Source of the DNA: Phaonia tiefii
Lineage: Eukaryota > Arthropoda > Insecta > Diptera > Muscidae
Direction: 5' to 3'
NCBI GenBank assembly: GCA_963931995.1
Contig: OZ008369.1
Span: 78,515,926 to 78,579,925 of the forward strand
Length of the DNA stretch: 64,000 nt
This document shows, in pieces, positions 42,791 to 53,952 of this stretch (positions within the stretch are counted from its first letter, which is position 1; every line of letters begins with the position of its first letter). Both the position numbers and the translations under genes were made by a program. The notes below the pieces were generated by a model. It did not search any database and had not been told where the DNA came from. It saw only the letters and a list, made by a program, of their open reading frames with translations.

Positions 42791-43989
42791 AAAGATTTAC
42801 GGCAGACGGTCATGGCTCAGTCGCCTTAAAAAGTCCAAAAACGAATTTCGTCCAAAGATACTGAGGGTCTAATATGGCTCCTTCAATGCGTTACATTTTT
42901 TTCCGTATTAAATTAAATATACCCCCATCCTATGTGCCAACAAATACATGGTAGCAGCAGAAGTTTTAGTAGTTGTAAACAGCAGCAATAGACATTTTAT
43001 TTTAGTTCATTCGTTTCAGTTGTCAAACTCTACACAAATATATACCAACAATACAAGAATAAAAGCAAAATACACATGATATCGACAAGTGAAACGAAAA
43101 ATAACATATCAAAAGAAAGTCATCACCTGTATAAACCACTATACCTGATAGATAATGGTCAATATGTATAACATGGTCAATATGTATAACATTTACCTCG
43201 CTCTGTTGTGAACAATTTAATTCGAATTTTGTTTTCAATCGGAAATAAAATTCTATCTTTCAAATTTAGGGATATACAAGTATACGTAGTCTTCCATTAA
43301 ATAAAACAATTCTAATGTGTCAGCCATTTTGGAAATTTCTGCTTTTGAATCTTTCAATGATATAATTTTCATTCACAAGAAATGATAGCAAAATTTGTAT
43401 AAGATAACGTCTTGCTGCCATTTCTTGAAATTGAACATGTTTCATCATTGTCATTGCTCAAGTCGGAACTTAAGTTTGAGATTGAAATTTTGGGTTTTAC
43501 CATAGAGCAACTGATAAGAGTCCCAGCCCTCTCTTTATGTTCTCTCGATTACCATTTCATCGAGTTCGAGTTGCTGTTTTGCTTTCTGGTTGGACATAAA
43601 ACGCACAGAAATAAAAAAGAATACATATTACAGTTCGATGGAACCAACATAAAACATAATATAGATGTCATTAGTATCAATCAAATAATATTTAAACTTA
43701 GTTTGCTGCATGGTTTACTTCTGGTTGCTAATCGTATGCAGTTTAACTGTGCTTGTCTCTCTGCTTACATTTTCTGCGTGTCATACACATATTTTGTGAT
43801 AGCAAAGAGACTGAGATAAGAGTAATACTTTTTGATTCTCATGAATTCCGATGCTAAGAGAATGAGAGAATAGCGATGCTTTGTGGTTCCATGTTATGTT
43901 TTGATAAACTACTTGTTTGACTCAACAAAGACATTGTTCAAATTTTAATTTGAGATCAAACAATAAGGAGAAGTGGAGAGAAGAATCTC
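42791..43989. other. no supported gene
   Basis: AT-rich DNA with a tandem duplication of TGGTCAATATGTATAACAT at 43155-43190. A 135-codon open frame at 43412-43819 has no recognisable domain, hydrophobic mixed composition and no support from any other copy, so I do not call it. Confidence 0.4.
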
Positions 43990-46900
43990 ATTTGTTTAAA
44001 CAGAAAAATCAATAGGAAGAATGCGGCCCATAAATTCTATCAAAAAATGCAAACCAAACCAACGGCCATGGATCAGGAACCCCCCTTTCTAGGGATAAGG
44101 ACGATAATCTGGTCGCAGATGTGCAGAGTTTATTGGGAATATGGATAGATCACTTCTCTGCCTAACTTATCTCAAGTAACTTCCATACCGATGAGCGTGT
44201 TGAACAAATACAAGACGATGTTGTCGACTGCCCTTCCTAGCAACAGCCAGGACAGAACTGCAATTTTCCGGTATAAGCACAACACAGCCGTAGGTGCTGA
44301 TGGACTAACGGCTGAGCTGTTCAGCTTGCGGCGTTGAATGGGAAGAATGCATGCATCAGTTAGCTTGCAAAATCTTACTAGACGAATGCATGCCCGACGA
44401 TTGCCTTAGTGTACTGTGTTCCGATTTCAGACAAGATCACTCGAGTATATGTGTCAAATTTTGTGCAATAAGGCATTTATACAACCCATACAAGGTGCTC
44501 TGGAGCGTAATGTGCGAACGACAATGCTGTTTGTTGCAGACCTGATCGGACTGTAGCAGTGTGGCTTTAAACCTTGAAAATCAACTATCGACCAGATATT
44601 CATATTATAACAAATCCTGGAGAAACCCTACGAAAAACACCTAACCTAACGCACCTTTATAGATTATAAGGTACGGTTAAGATTATACCACGCTAATTTG
44701 GAGCTTGAGATTCTTGCTAAGGGGCAAGGCTTTTGTATAAAGTTACTGACCAACACGAAAATTGCAAAAAAGATTGTTAGTATTTCACCACACTATTTAT
44801 TATGAGGCGAGGCCTCAGTGTAGGGCGACACCCTACCATGTGATCTCTTCAACATTTTAATTGAGATCGTCACGAGAAAACATGCAGTCAACACAAATAA
44901 CACTATCAGCAGCAAAAGTCACATGCTGCTCGCGTGTGCTGATGATTTAATCATCATTGGGCGAAATCTACGAGAAGTTACTTCACTCTTTTCGAGAATT
45001 GAGAAGGAATTGGGAAACGTGGGGTTGCCAGTAAACGAGCACAAGACAAAATTAATGGTTTCGACAAGCAGAACGTCCAGCCGATTGGATGAAAGGGTGA
45101 ACGTTGACATCCGATATAATTTCGGGGTGGTGGGCGAATTAACGTAGTTTACCTTGGAGCTGCTGTAAACAGTAGTAATAGCACCAGCATTGAAATCAAA
45201 CGGAGAATTGTGCTTGCCAACAGATGTTATTTTGGGCACTTCACTGATATGGCTCGATGTTGAAGAACGAAGATCCAACTATATCTAATCACATACAACC
45301 TATCTTGCATTATGGCGCCGAATACTGGATCATATCGCATTCTGATGAAACATAACTGGGAGTCGTCGTGAGAAATGGGCGAGTATCAATTACGGATCAA
45401 CCGCGAGCTGTATAATCTGTATCCCGACATCGACGTACCGTTGAACCAAAAAAGGTTGTTTGGTTGGTTTTCGTAGTTGCTAAAGATACTATTTAGCATC
45501 AATTAGTGTCTTCAGACACCGTTTGGCATACCACATCACTCCGGAAGGTCCAAAGTACAGTGTGTAGATCCAGCCTGTTAATCGGAGATATCTCATTAGA
45601 TCCCCTAGATCTATCTCGTGCATATCGTCTATTCATCAGTGCCGGACAACTGTAGAGGAGAAGCTCCACCGTCTGCGTCCCCACTCTTCTGCGTCATCGC
45701 ATGGACGTCAGTGGTCATTATATGGCAGCTTCAACCATCTAGTATGATTACCGATTGGCCAGTGCCCGGTCAGCACGCCAGTTAGCCTATGTTATGACCA
45801 ACCCGATAGGCTTTGCGACTAACACCATATGGAGTTCGGTGGAGGAGGATCCTGCCCTAGCTAGTTCGTCTGCCTTTTCGTTACCTAGGAGACCCTGATG
45901 GCCTGGTATCCAAGTAAGAACCACACTGGCCAGCCTGCCTAGCTTGACAAGTTTTTCCTTACATTCACTAACGAGTTTAGATGCAGTGTTGTAAGATTTG
46001 AGTGATAGGACAGACGCGTTGCTCTTCCAGAGTCCAAGAGCGTTTAGTCGGGTGGCACTCCGGGCCACACTAGCTGTGATGTGAAAGTCGATTGGTATAC
46101 TATGAAGCATTGCATTAGGGCTTCAGCTGGACACGTCCTCATTGCCCCTGTTATGCCGACGCAAGCTGATCTCTGTACTCTATACAACAGTTTCATGGTG
46201 GACATCATCCCTGCGACAGGCCACCATACCATTGCTCTATAAGAGAGTTTTGGTCTGATTATGCTACTGTCCATCCATTGCACCATTTTCGGTCGGAGAC
46301 ACCTCCGGCTTCCGAACATTTTCCTACAAGGGTAGTACGCAACGGTTGCCTTCTGTAGGCGGTGCTATATGTTGCGCTTCCAGGAAAGTTTAGGGTCTAG
46401 AATCACGCCCAAGTACTTGGCGTGAGTTGACAGTGGAATCTCTATTCCACTTAGCCGAGGAGGATTAAACTTTGGTATTTTGGTCTTCATGGTAAAAACC
46501 ATGACCTCAGTTTTCCCTGGATTCACTCCAAGATCACTGCCAGTGGCCCAATCGTTAAGTGATTTCAAGGCCCCATTCATGATTTCGCTCAATATGGATG
46601 GGAACAAATCAGACACCTTATTAACACGTCATCCACATACGCCACGGTTTTGATCCTCATATTGTCCAGTTTCAGTAGTATTTTGTTGATCACGAGTAAA
46701 CAAATTAGGGGAGAGATCACTCCACCCTGGGAAGTTGATAATTCTGCTCTGTAGCATTGTCACTATCCAACTCTTGAGGAATGTTTCCACCCCTAGATCT
46801 TCAAGTGATTCTTCTATAGCCGCTTAGCTCACGTTATTGTAAGCACCCTCTATATCCAAGAAGGAAGGGAGGGTATATTGTTTGTGTTCCAAGGACCTCT

Positions 46901-48400
46901 CAATTGTTCTGACGACTGCTGTGCAGGAATGCGCCATGTAGCAGGATGTTCTCTATAAACTCTTACCTTATGTCGGCTCTAATCTATCAATGGTGAAATC
47001 TGCTGTGCTAAACTGGGGCAGAGAAAAATGTTTAAATTGTTTTTTGCAATTAGCCATGATCTTAGCTAACCATTGTCCTTTATATAGAGTTGGGTAACCA
47101 AATTCGTGCACGGGGCATCAAAAAAATTTCCAGCGCCGGGATCAGCTCCAGGCTGATATCTTCCCGGGCATCGCTCAATGAAGTGATCGCCTTTTTCAGG
47201 AAATCCGTTGACAACTCGTCCATGCCTCGGTGGATCTCGCTAGAGTCGTAATGGGGTACCGGGGAGCCCTTGTTTGCCAGTACGTGTTCCATTAAGATTT
47301 ATGACAACTTGGACTCCACTTAACTTCATTCTGAGACTGTGGTTGGAGTTAGCTTCACGGTCTTCGTGTTGGCCAGGGCAACCATTAGGTTTCCCTTCAC
47401 TACCTAATTGAAGTGCCTTTTCGTGTATGTGGTCGTCTTTGACAGCTCCTTGCCCTTCCTTGGCTTTGCGGGTTCAACGTCCTCCACTCGAGAACGTTCC
47501 AGCTTAGAGGTTGTAGGTCTGTCTCTTTGTAGGGAGGCCTTCTTCTCGTCGTACTCATGAACAATTTTTGAGTATTTGACTTTGTCCACTACATCACGCT
47601 CGTGCACTGTGCTATTGGCTTCATTCTTGGCAATCTTCTCAAGGATGAACTTCGCCTTTTGGTACAGTGTCCTTCGAGCATCAGCAGGACATCTGCGTCT
47701 TGGGTTTTTAGAGACCGACGCGTGTGACTTGACGTACTGGTCTAATTTTTTTCCTATGGATCTTGATTGTGTAGACGGGGGAACGCTTTTGACGACATTC
47801 ACCGCGCTTTATAGGCCGGCTTCCGAGTCCTGACTGGTTGGGTTGCCCAGACCCATCGAGTAATTTGTTTTCAGATTGGATTTGAATTGTGACATGTTGG
47901 TCCCACGAGTGTACCGTAAGGGGATGGACCGTAGTGCACAGTGATGGCTTGCGCAGACTAGGCAACTAAATTACAACCGAACTGTGCCCTGGAATCGGAG
48001 GGGAGATGTTAGCGACCAGTTTCTTTAAAGCACTTGCTGGCCATACAGATCCTCGGCACAACTCCTCCACCTTGACCTTAAAAGTGCAGATCGAGGTAGA
48101 GACATGACCTACAAGGATCGTAAAGAACTGCCGCCTATTATAGGACAGACGCAGACCACGGAGCCGCCTAATGTAGGACAGACGCTTGTGGGCTTTGACT
48201 GGTAGCCGCCCTATTAAGCGATAGACAGACGCTACCAGCCTGGGAAGGGTGGTTCTTAGTTCCGTGCAGGACAAGAGAGAGAGCTTGATGTTGCCAACTG
48301 GAGGAAAAAAATCTGACGATAGAGCCAGTTGGATTAACATGTTATAATTATTTTGCTAGGTCCTTGACCCCTCCCGGTTATTTGAGGCCATTCATGTATG
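43990..48400 (+). pseudogene. decayed RTE-like copy upstream of IR copy 3, split
   Basis: The left part is 43990-45441: linker KFYQKMQ near 44030, DECMPDDCLSVLC near 44384, CADDLIIIGRNLREV (the YADD site reads CADD, 44935 onward), LPVNEHKTKLMVSTSRTSSR, then post-RT to PDIDV at 45440. The right part, 48276-48400, has the 3' end (CCAACTGGAGGAAAAA and GGTCCTTGACCCCTCCCGG) and a short TAAGTAAG tail. The two halves are separated by a LOA-like retroposon on the other strand. It is homologous, including private decay, to 28890-29795. Confidence 0.75.
45442..48275 (-). pseudogene. LOA-like LINE with gag and RNase H, internally deleted
   Basis: Minus strand in order: a GC-rich 5' leader with short direct repeats (GGACAGACGC and AGCCGCC words, 48110-48240). 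Next is a gag-like ORF from about 47895 (MSQFKSNLKTNYSMGLG), with VHERDVVDKVKYSKIVHEYD and a basic tail, and a second gag part at 47292-47080. RT pieces follow (SWIVTMLQ near 46770; SDLGVNPGKTEVMVF and HAKYLGVILDPKLSWK, 46560-46370; PKLSYRAMVWWPVAG near 46245). Then RNase H (ASVVLTWIPGHQGLLGNEKA, 45940-45870) and a C-terminal zinc-knuckle region to about 45500. The endonuclease and early RT are deleted, leaving 2.8 kb. It is inserted in the RTE copy 43990-48400. Confidence 0.75.
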
Positions 48401-48639
48401 TAAGTAAGAAATATTTAGGGCAAAGAAAGTGCGACTCACTTTACAGAGAACTCCAAATATATCGTCTTTATCATCTTTACGTTTCAGGGTTCAATGACAA
48501 ATGGTCAATGGTAATTGTCTTATGTGGCAATGAAAGGTTCATCAAAGAGAAGCTATCTATTACTACTTTCAATGTATTTCAAATCAAATCAATCAATATT
48601 TTTTATTACTGTGTTAAGGCTAAGATAAAAAATATAATT

Positions 48640-48757
48640 ATAGTCAATATTACCTGACAGCACATTTGATTTTCATTCAAATTCTGTGTTCTACTTCGAT
48701 TCACATCGCTGTCGATAATGTTTGTTACTTTACCCATAACCGTCGAATCGTAGAGTA
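48640..48757 (+). promoter_or_regulatory. conserved upstream and 5' leader of IR copy 3
   Basis: Carries the same GTTTGTTACTTTACCC and TAACCGTCGAATCG blocks as copies 1 and 2 in the 45 bases before the start codon. The outer upstream region, 48400-48640, matches copy 2. Confidence 0.4.
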
Positions 48758-50533
48758 ATGACACTGAGAGGTCCTGGCAAAATCATTGAGATACTCATCA
48801 AAGTGGTGGTGTTCTTTCTCATTTTGGGACAGCACAAAGTTGTTGCCCGCGACAAAAAACTCTCGGAAATTGTACAGTATTTCAATAAGAAATTTCAAAT
48901 CGATTTCAATTTGTTTGTGAACTTAAATAGCAGCGATAATGACGACTACAACGAATTGCTTGTCAAGCTGGATATCCCGAAGGTTTTAATTTACAATGAG
49001 AAATCTGCACAAATGAGAGATTTGTACAAACGTTTCAACATGCAAATACTAACAGTAGCCAGAGTTGATGCGAAGAATTTCAATGCAACTTTAAATTTAC
49101 TCGATGCTCTTGTATGGAGGAGACATTTCACCAATATGATTTTTACGTGGGAGTATAAGGAGGATTTCTCTAAGGATTTACTGCATTCCTTCTTTGGTGA
49201 ATGCTGGAAGAGGGGTTTCACAAAGGTAGTTGTGTTGTGCGATAATAATACATACACATATACACCCTATCCCGCAATACAAGTGAGAGATGTGGCACGA
49301 GTTGACGAATTCACGAAAATTACGCACTGGAACAATCTACATCAGCGTGAAGTAATTATACCTATAGTACAATACCCACCTCGCTGCTTTAGCTATCGCA
49401 ATACTCACGGCATCATGGTGACAAGCGGGTATTACTTCAAAATTATACAGACATTTGTTCAATACTACAATGGAAGGCTTCTTCAAGATTATATCGACAT
49501 GTGGACCAATATATCTCAAAAAGAAGTTGACATTTCAGTTCAAACAATGCGTTACAGTTTCGTAGCCACAAGGTTATTTAATCGTGATGCGTATCCGTGG
49601 AGTGATGCGATTGGATTCGCCAATGAAAACCTCCTAGTACCATCAGGTGCAGAAATTAACCAAAGCTTGTATTTAATAGTTTCATTTGGAGGTAAATTGT
49701 GGCTTATGGTACTACTAGTTTTCGCTGCGATGATTGTATTAATATCCCTCGTCAAACATCGCAATTCTGAGGTGCCAGATATTGCCGGATCAGTTTTTGA
49801 ATCCTTGAAAGTGATAATTTTTCTATCCATTGGAAATTTCGAAAAGAGGACTGCCATCAACTTCAGTTTACATTTGATGTTTCTTTTGACGGGCTTATTT
49901 GTGACGAATCTGTATAGTGGGAATTTGTGCAGTATGTACACGTCGCGCATTTATGAAGGCGATTTGATGTCACTGAAAGATATTGGAAACACCAACCTGC
50001 AAATTTTCAGCTACAGTGTAGACGATGAAGTTCTTAGAACCATTGAAACCCTACCGCCCATTTTCTTTGAGCGTTTAAGTATTGTTAATAACACGCAATT
50101 GCACATTAATCGACAAAGGCTTAATATGAATTACATGTATTACGTATATGACGATGTTGCCAAGTTTTTACTATTCCAGTTACGCTTTATGAAGAGACCA
50201 TTCGCAAGAGCCCTTCCGGAGACATTGATGCAGGACACCTTTACAATTGCGGTACCAGAGCGATCAACGTTTATCGAGCGCTTCAATTGGTATCTGGGCC
50301 GTATTAAGGATTGCGGCATTTTGAACAAGTTTGTGTCCGACAGTCAGTGGGATGGTGCGATGAGCGGAATAATTCAATTCTTTAGGGATGATGAAATCAA
50401 TAGAGCCTTATCGATGCAATTTTTTCAATATGCATTTGTCGTGTGGTCGATAGGCCTGTTAGCAGCATCGGTTTGCTTTATATATGAATTGGTCCGTAAG
50501 CCAAAAGTAAACACTGCGCTTATTGTATTCTGA
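48758..50533 (+). CDS. divergent ionotropic receptor, copy 3 (intact)
   Basis: A single-exon, 591-residue paralogue of copy 1, aligned along the whole length without gaps until the last residue. It has the same layout: a signal-like N-terminus (residues 9-29), a divergent ligand-binding S1 domain with a WKRGFTKVVVLCDNN segment, M1 about 313-335 (LWLMVLLVFAAMIVLI), a pore loop, M2 with FLLTGLFVTNLYSGNLCSMY, an S2 domain, and M3 near 555-577 (YAFVVWSIGLLAASVCFIYE). The protein ends KVNTALIVF. The classical iGluR glutamate-contact residues are not evident, as usual in divergent IRs. A 290-bp block (50021-50310) is identical to the pseudogene copy 2, a likely conversion tract. An AATAAA signal follows at 50648. 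A role in taste or contact chemosensation is inferred from the family only. Confidence 0.9.
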   Translation: MTLRGPGKIIEILIKVVVFFLILGQHKVVARDKKLSEIVQYFNKKFQIDFNLFVNLNSSDNDDYNELLVKLDIPKVLIYNEKSAQMRDLYKRFNMQILTVARVDAKNFNATLNLLDALVWRRHFTNMIFTWEYKEDFSKDLLHSFFGECWKRGFTKVVVLCDNNTYTYTPYPAIQVRDVARVDEFTKITHWNNLHQREVIIPIVQYPPRCFSYRNTHGIMVTSGYYFKIIQTFVQYYNGRLLQDYIDMWTNISQKEVDISVQTMRYSFVATRLFNRDAYPWSDAIGFANENLLVPSGAEINQSLYLIVSFGGKLWLMVLLVFAAMIVLISLVKHRNSEVPDIAGSVFESLKVIIFLSIGNFEKRTAINFSLHLMFLLTGLFVTNLYSGNLCSMYTSRIYEGDLMSLKDIGNTNLQIFSYSVDDEVLRTIETLPPIFFERLSIVNNTQLHINRQRLNMNYMYYVYDDVAKFLLFQLRFMKRPFARALPETLMQDTFTIAVPERSTFIERFNWYLGRIKDCGILNKFVSDSQWDGAMSGIIQFFRDDEINRALSMQFFQYAFVVWSIGLLAASVCFIYELVRKPKVNTALIVF

Positions 50534-50835
50534 TTGTTCATGAGCAGACGTCGCGCTCTCTTAGCATTACGGCACGCACTTTATTAAAATCATCATTATC
50601 AGTATAATCACGCACTTTACTGTAATCGTTAACCCAATTGGAGTTTCAATAAAATGAAGTACTTATGTAAAAAAATTTTTAATGAATGTCTTTGATGATA
50701 CCCGGATAAAGATTTATTACTTCTATAAAGTAAAAACCTAACTCTTTACTCAATTGCATTTTTAAAAGTTTATGAAGGATTCACTTGTCTTTTTGCTGGT
50801 ACGTTTTTATTTTATTTCTCAAGCTCAAAACCATT
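50534..50835. other. 3' flank of IR copy 3
   Basis: Matches 31579-31880 behind copy 2 (CGCACTTTACTGTAATCGTTA block, AATAAA at 50648, TGCTGGTAC block), so the duplicated segment includes the 3' end and terminator region. Confidence 0.6.
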
Positions 50836-51107
50836 CTATATGTGACGCGGAAAATAGAAAGGGACCTAAGGGTAAAAACCGGTTTTCTTCAGGAGCGCCA
50901 TTTTAACGATTTGAATACGTGTAAATACGTGTAAAATCGTCGACTTCACTTTCATAAAACGCGCATATCTCTGGGAGGGAACACTTTTGGGGCATGGGAT
51001 CGATCTCATTCGATGCTCAGATGTTGTCCACATCAATACAAAAAAAAGAGAAAATTGATTTTTTTACCCTTAGGTCCCTTTCTCTATGCGCTGTCACATA
51101 TATTATT
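50836..51107. mobile_element. 272-bp MITE inside the IR 3' flank
   Basis: The inverted ends TATGTGACGCGGAAAATAG and CTATGCGCTGTCACATA are continued by AAGGGACCTAAGGGTAAAAA and its exact complement, giving arms near 42 bp. ATAT lies on both sides. It interrupts family H sequence. Noncoding. Confidence 0.8.
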
Positions 51108-51119
51108 TTAAACGTACAT

Positions 51120-51195
51120 GGATTTTTATAAAATAAGTTTTTTAAAGTGCATCCACATGACTGCTGGCAAACCGTATAGCTATATCAGATCTACC
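51120..51195 (+). repeat. family H fragment
   Basis: GTGCATCCACATGACTGCTG and GCTATATCAGATCTA correspond to one arm of the 32100-32590 hairpin. The other arm is lost where a truncated SINE begins. Confidence 0.65.
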
Positions 51196-51360
51196 CTTTA
51201 TCGAGTACTTAGCCTTGAAAATGCTTCTCAAAATACCGTTCGGAACCGGTGTAAAACTGTAGGTCGCAATCAGTGAGTGAAAAACTAGAAAGCGCATAAC
51301 TCACTGGTTGTGAGAAGCTCTCCTCAGTGCCTTCATTAGATGTTATGGGAAACTATTTAT
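51196..51360 (+). mobile_element. tRNA-derived SINE, copy 5 (5' truncated)
   Basis: Only the body and tail: CGAGTACTTAGCC, TTCTCAAAATACCGTTCGG, and an end resembling CCTTCATTAGATGTTATGGG. The tRNA-like head is missing, as expected for incomplete reverse transcription. Confidence 0.7.
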
Positions 51361-52125
51361 TTATTTTTTTTATATATTTGTTTGTGATCTAAATACAGCT
51401 TCCTTTGTGATACAAATGTAGTTGTGTTTGTGCACTTTACTATTTTTTTTGTCGCTATGCTGTGTCGAGATCCAAATAATAAAAAGGGACAACGAAAGAT
51501 TATTCTCAGCTTAAATTAGTATTATTGCAAGTGCATCACCATATTTTTGTATTATTTAATTCTTGCTTTATTCCAGGCTGTGATTTCTAAATATTCCTGA
51601 ATGCGTGCGTAAATAAATTGAGAGTGTTTTATGTTATCTGATCTGTTGCGTTTTAGTCTGATGCATCATTCAGTGGTCAATGGTTCGTTTGAGAGGAAAC
51701 ACACGAATGTTTCGACGTAATTATATGGATGTTTGGCATTAAACACGAACATGTATCCTCGAAAAAGTATGCATCCTTGCAAGCAAATATGGTAATGTTT
51801 GCATTTAAATATATGTGTGTTTAGGACTTGCAAATATATGAGTTGTTATGGCAGCCTGAATGTTAGAGTAGATATTGATACCCCAGTTGATGATGGCGTT
51901 TCGTCCCAGCCAAAAGGGCAACTTCTCCGATTCTGCCTGAACGACACTACAATGGTTTGGCAACCCTTTTGCAACGCAATGACCCAGCTCGTCTATAATA
52001 ATATAATAATATACATCTAACTTAATATTTTCAACTAGTTAACACAGTTTTGTTGCGGCGAAGAATCTGGATGTAAGTAAACATTTTTGCTGAAAATAAT
52101 TGAGCGGCCGGCGAAGATTTTCATT
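51361..52125. other. no gene seen
   Basis: AT-rich intergenic DNA. A 73-codon open frame at 51799-52020 has no recognisable feature. Confidence 0.4.
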
Positions 52126-53397
52126 CCTGTAACGAAAATTTGTGGTAATTTCTTCATCATGAACACGTTTCGTATTTATGAATGCGATATGGAAATTATT
52201 ACTGATATATCTAGCACAAAACTTAAAAACTGCAAATTGCTCATAGAGTTGATATGAATTCTTGTAGGGCCGTAACTAATCTACCATGCACTTTTTGATG
52301 TTCTAACATCTACAGGCACGGGTAGGGCAATCTATCAAAGTGAACACATGCAAACAACACACAGCATTAGCAACACATACGTGGTTGTTATACAACAATT
52401 GCCTCTGCCTTATAATAAGTATGATGGCATTGATGTAGCGGCAGCGTACAAACAAGCATATCGTCGTCGCCAAAGAGTATTGAATAGTATAGAGAACTTA
52501 CGGAACGAATTGTATGACTCCAAAGCACTGGCGACATCTTGCGAATGATTCAAAACTTATTAATCTCTTTTTCTCATAACTTGATCTATTCATAATTTTG
52601 TTATGAAACTTTGATACCATTTGAAACATTTATGCTTTTTCTATTGTTTTATGTAATAACATTGTCGAAATGATGCTTATATATTTAAATATTCTATAAA
52701 GAGAATAAGATTCGTTTATGCTCTTTGACTCAGACTCACTACATCAGAGCGGAAAAAGAGTGCAATAAGTTCTCTATACTATTCAATACTTGTTGTCGTC
52801 GCTCTGTCTATGACAAAACAAAAACAATTATTTCAGTGTGCTAAATATTGCTTTTTATTCAGTTGTATGCCGGCATTCAAACAATGTTAAAGCAGATGTA
52901 AGAAAACAGAAAGTGCAATAGCAAAAGAGCCTTCAGCACAAAAACTATTCTTTTTTATTTCCAATGTAAAATTGACTAATGTGGTCATAGAAATCGAACA
53001 GGTACCGTGTAACAAAAAGGTGTTAACACATCGTCGTGAGTTAGAACACCCATTAATTTTTTTCGAACATCTACTTTGTGGCCATAACACGGAATTACAG
53101 GAGAATCGACAAAAGTTGAATTTGATTTATATATTTGTAGCTTTAGATGACCTTCTCACGGGCGGCGCTAACAGTCATATCAAACATGTTCTTGGTGGGG
53201 CGGTGCTCACCTGTGGTTGAGGACTTCACGTCGAGAACCACATTAAATCACGCGGACTCTGTTCCAGCTGCGATTTTTGATGAGAAAATTTGCGATAGCC
53301 CTTCCGGAACCAATAATCAGCGATTAACCCCAATCGATCGTTTAAATCGCTATCTGGGTTATCTACAGGGCAGTGACGTTTTAAACAAGTTTTAGCT
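52126..53397 (+). pseudogene. fourth ionotropic receptor, ancient relic
   Basis: Two pieces align to the S2 half of the intact receptors. The first (52129-52255) reads GNFFIMNTFRIYECDMEIIT against GNLCSMYTSRIYERDLVTLK, ending in a stop. The second (53045-53397) reads PLIFFEHLLCGHNTELQENR and QKLNLIYIFVALDDL against PPIFFERLSIVNNTQLHINR and QRLNMNYMYYVYDDV. After decayed sequence it reads PIDRLNRYLGYLQGSDVLNK against FIERFNWYLGRIKDGGILNK. Everything upstream of M2 is gone. A TGTTAACA-ended element is inserted between the two pieces. The low identity (about 40 percent in the best parts) shows a much older duplicate than copies 1-3. Confidence 0.75.
52293..53035 (+). mobile_element. TGTTAACA-ended element, full length, inserted in IR relic
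   Basis: The left end GATGTTCTAACATCTACAGG and right end AAAAGGTGTTAACACATCG form a short inverted repeat around TGTTAACA. Homologous copies at 20978 and 21624 agree on both ends. Length is about 740 bp. TG...CA boundaries would also fit a solo LTR, but no matching internal retroviral domain, primer site or target duplication was found, so the class is open. Confidence 0.7.
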
Positions 53398-53952
53398 GTA
53401 ACCGAATTTAGAGGCTGTCATATCCACATTCGATGTCATCACATCCGAATTAAAGGTTGTCACAACCTATTAAATGCTGCCGCAATCTAATTTCAGTTGT
53501 GGGGACGGCATTAGGTCGTAACAACCTCAATTCAGTTGTGGCAACTGCAATTCACTGGCATCAGACGAACTTACGGTTGCTACAACCTCCTTTCAATCAA
53601 TTGGTTCTGTGAGTGCACCAATCATTGCAATACCGACGGAAGGTTATCGTTTAGATTATTTGTGGAATGCATCCGGTTGTCACCTTCGTTAGTAACGGGC
53701 CCTTCAGCTTTTCCATTATGTGCTGGTGAGTTGATTTGTGGCGCCCTTGGTCCATTTTTCTATTGTCTGTAGTTGACTCGTCGCCAAGGCCTCCTCGTAC
53801 TTAACTTAGACCTCAATGGGATTTAATCCAAATAGCTTCTGCGTTGAACCCTTTAATGTCCTCTCCTTTGCCGTCCACTAGACTGCAGATGCATAAGTTG
53901 CGATCGACAACATCACGCTCGTGTAGACCCAGTGTGCCATGTTAGGGGAGCC
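53398..53952 (-). pseudogene. unclassified DNA with a LINE fragment at the right
   Basis: 53825-53945 on the minus strand translates to pieces such as HWVYTSVMLSIATYASAV and TAKERTLKGSTQKLFG, similar to the post-RT stretch (WLYTAIVRPILTYGS type) of LOA/R1 LINEs. The left part has repeated GTTGTGACAACC-like words without a clear unit. Confidence 0.4.

Noticed and set aside
43412..43819. 135-codon open frame as a gene
   Set aside because: No recognisable domain, no splice context, no homologue within the window, and composition like translated AT-rich noncoding DNA.
48364..48657. 97-codon open frame upstream of IR copy 3
   Set aside because: It lies in the region homologous to the upstream DNA of copy 2, where the frame is broken; not conserved as protein.
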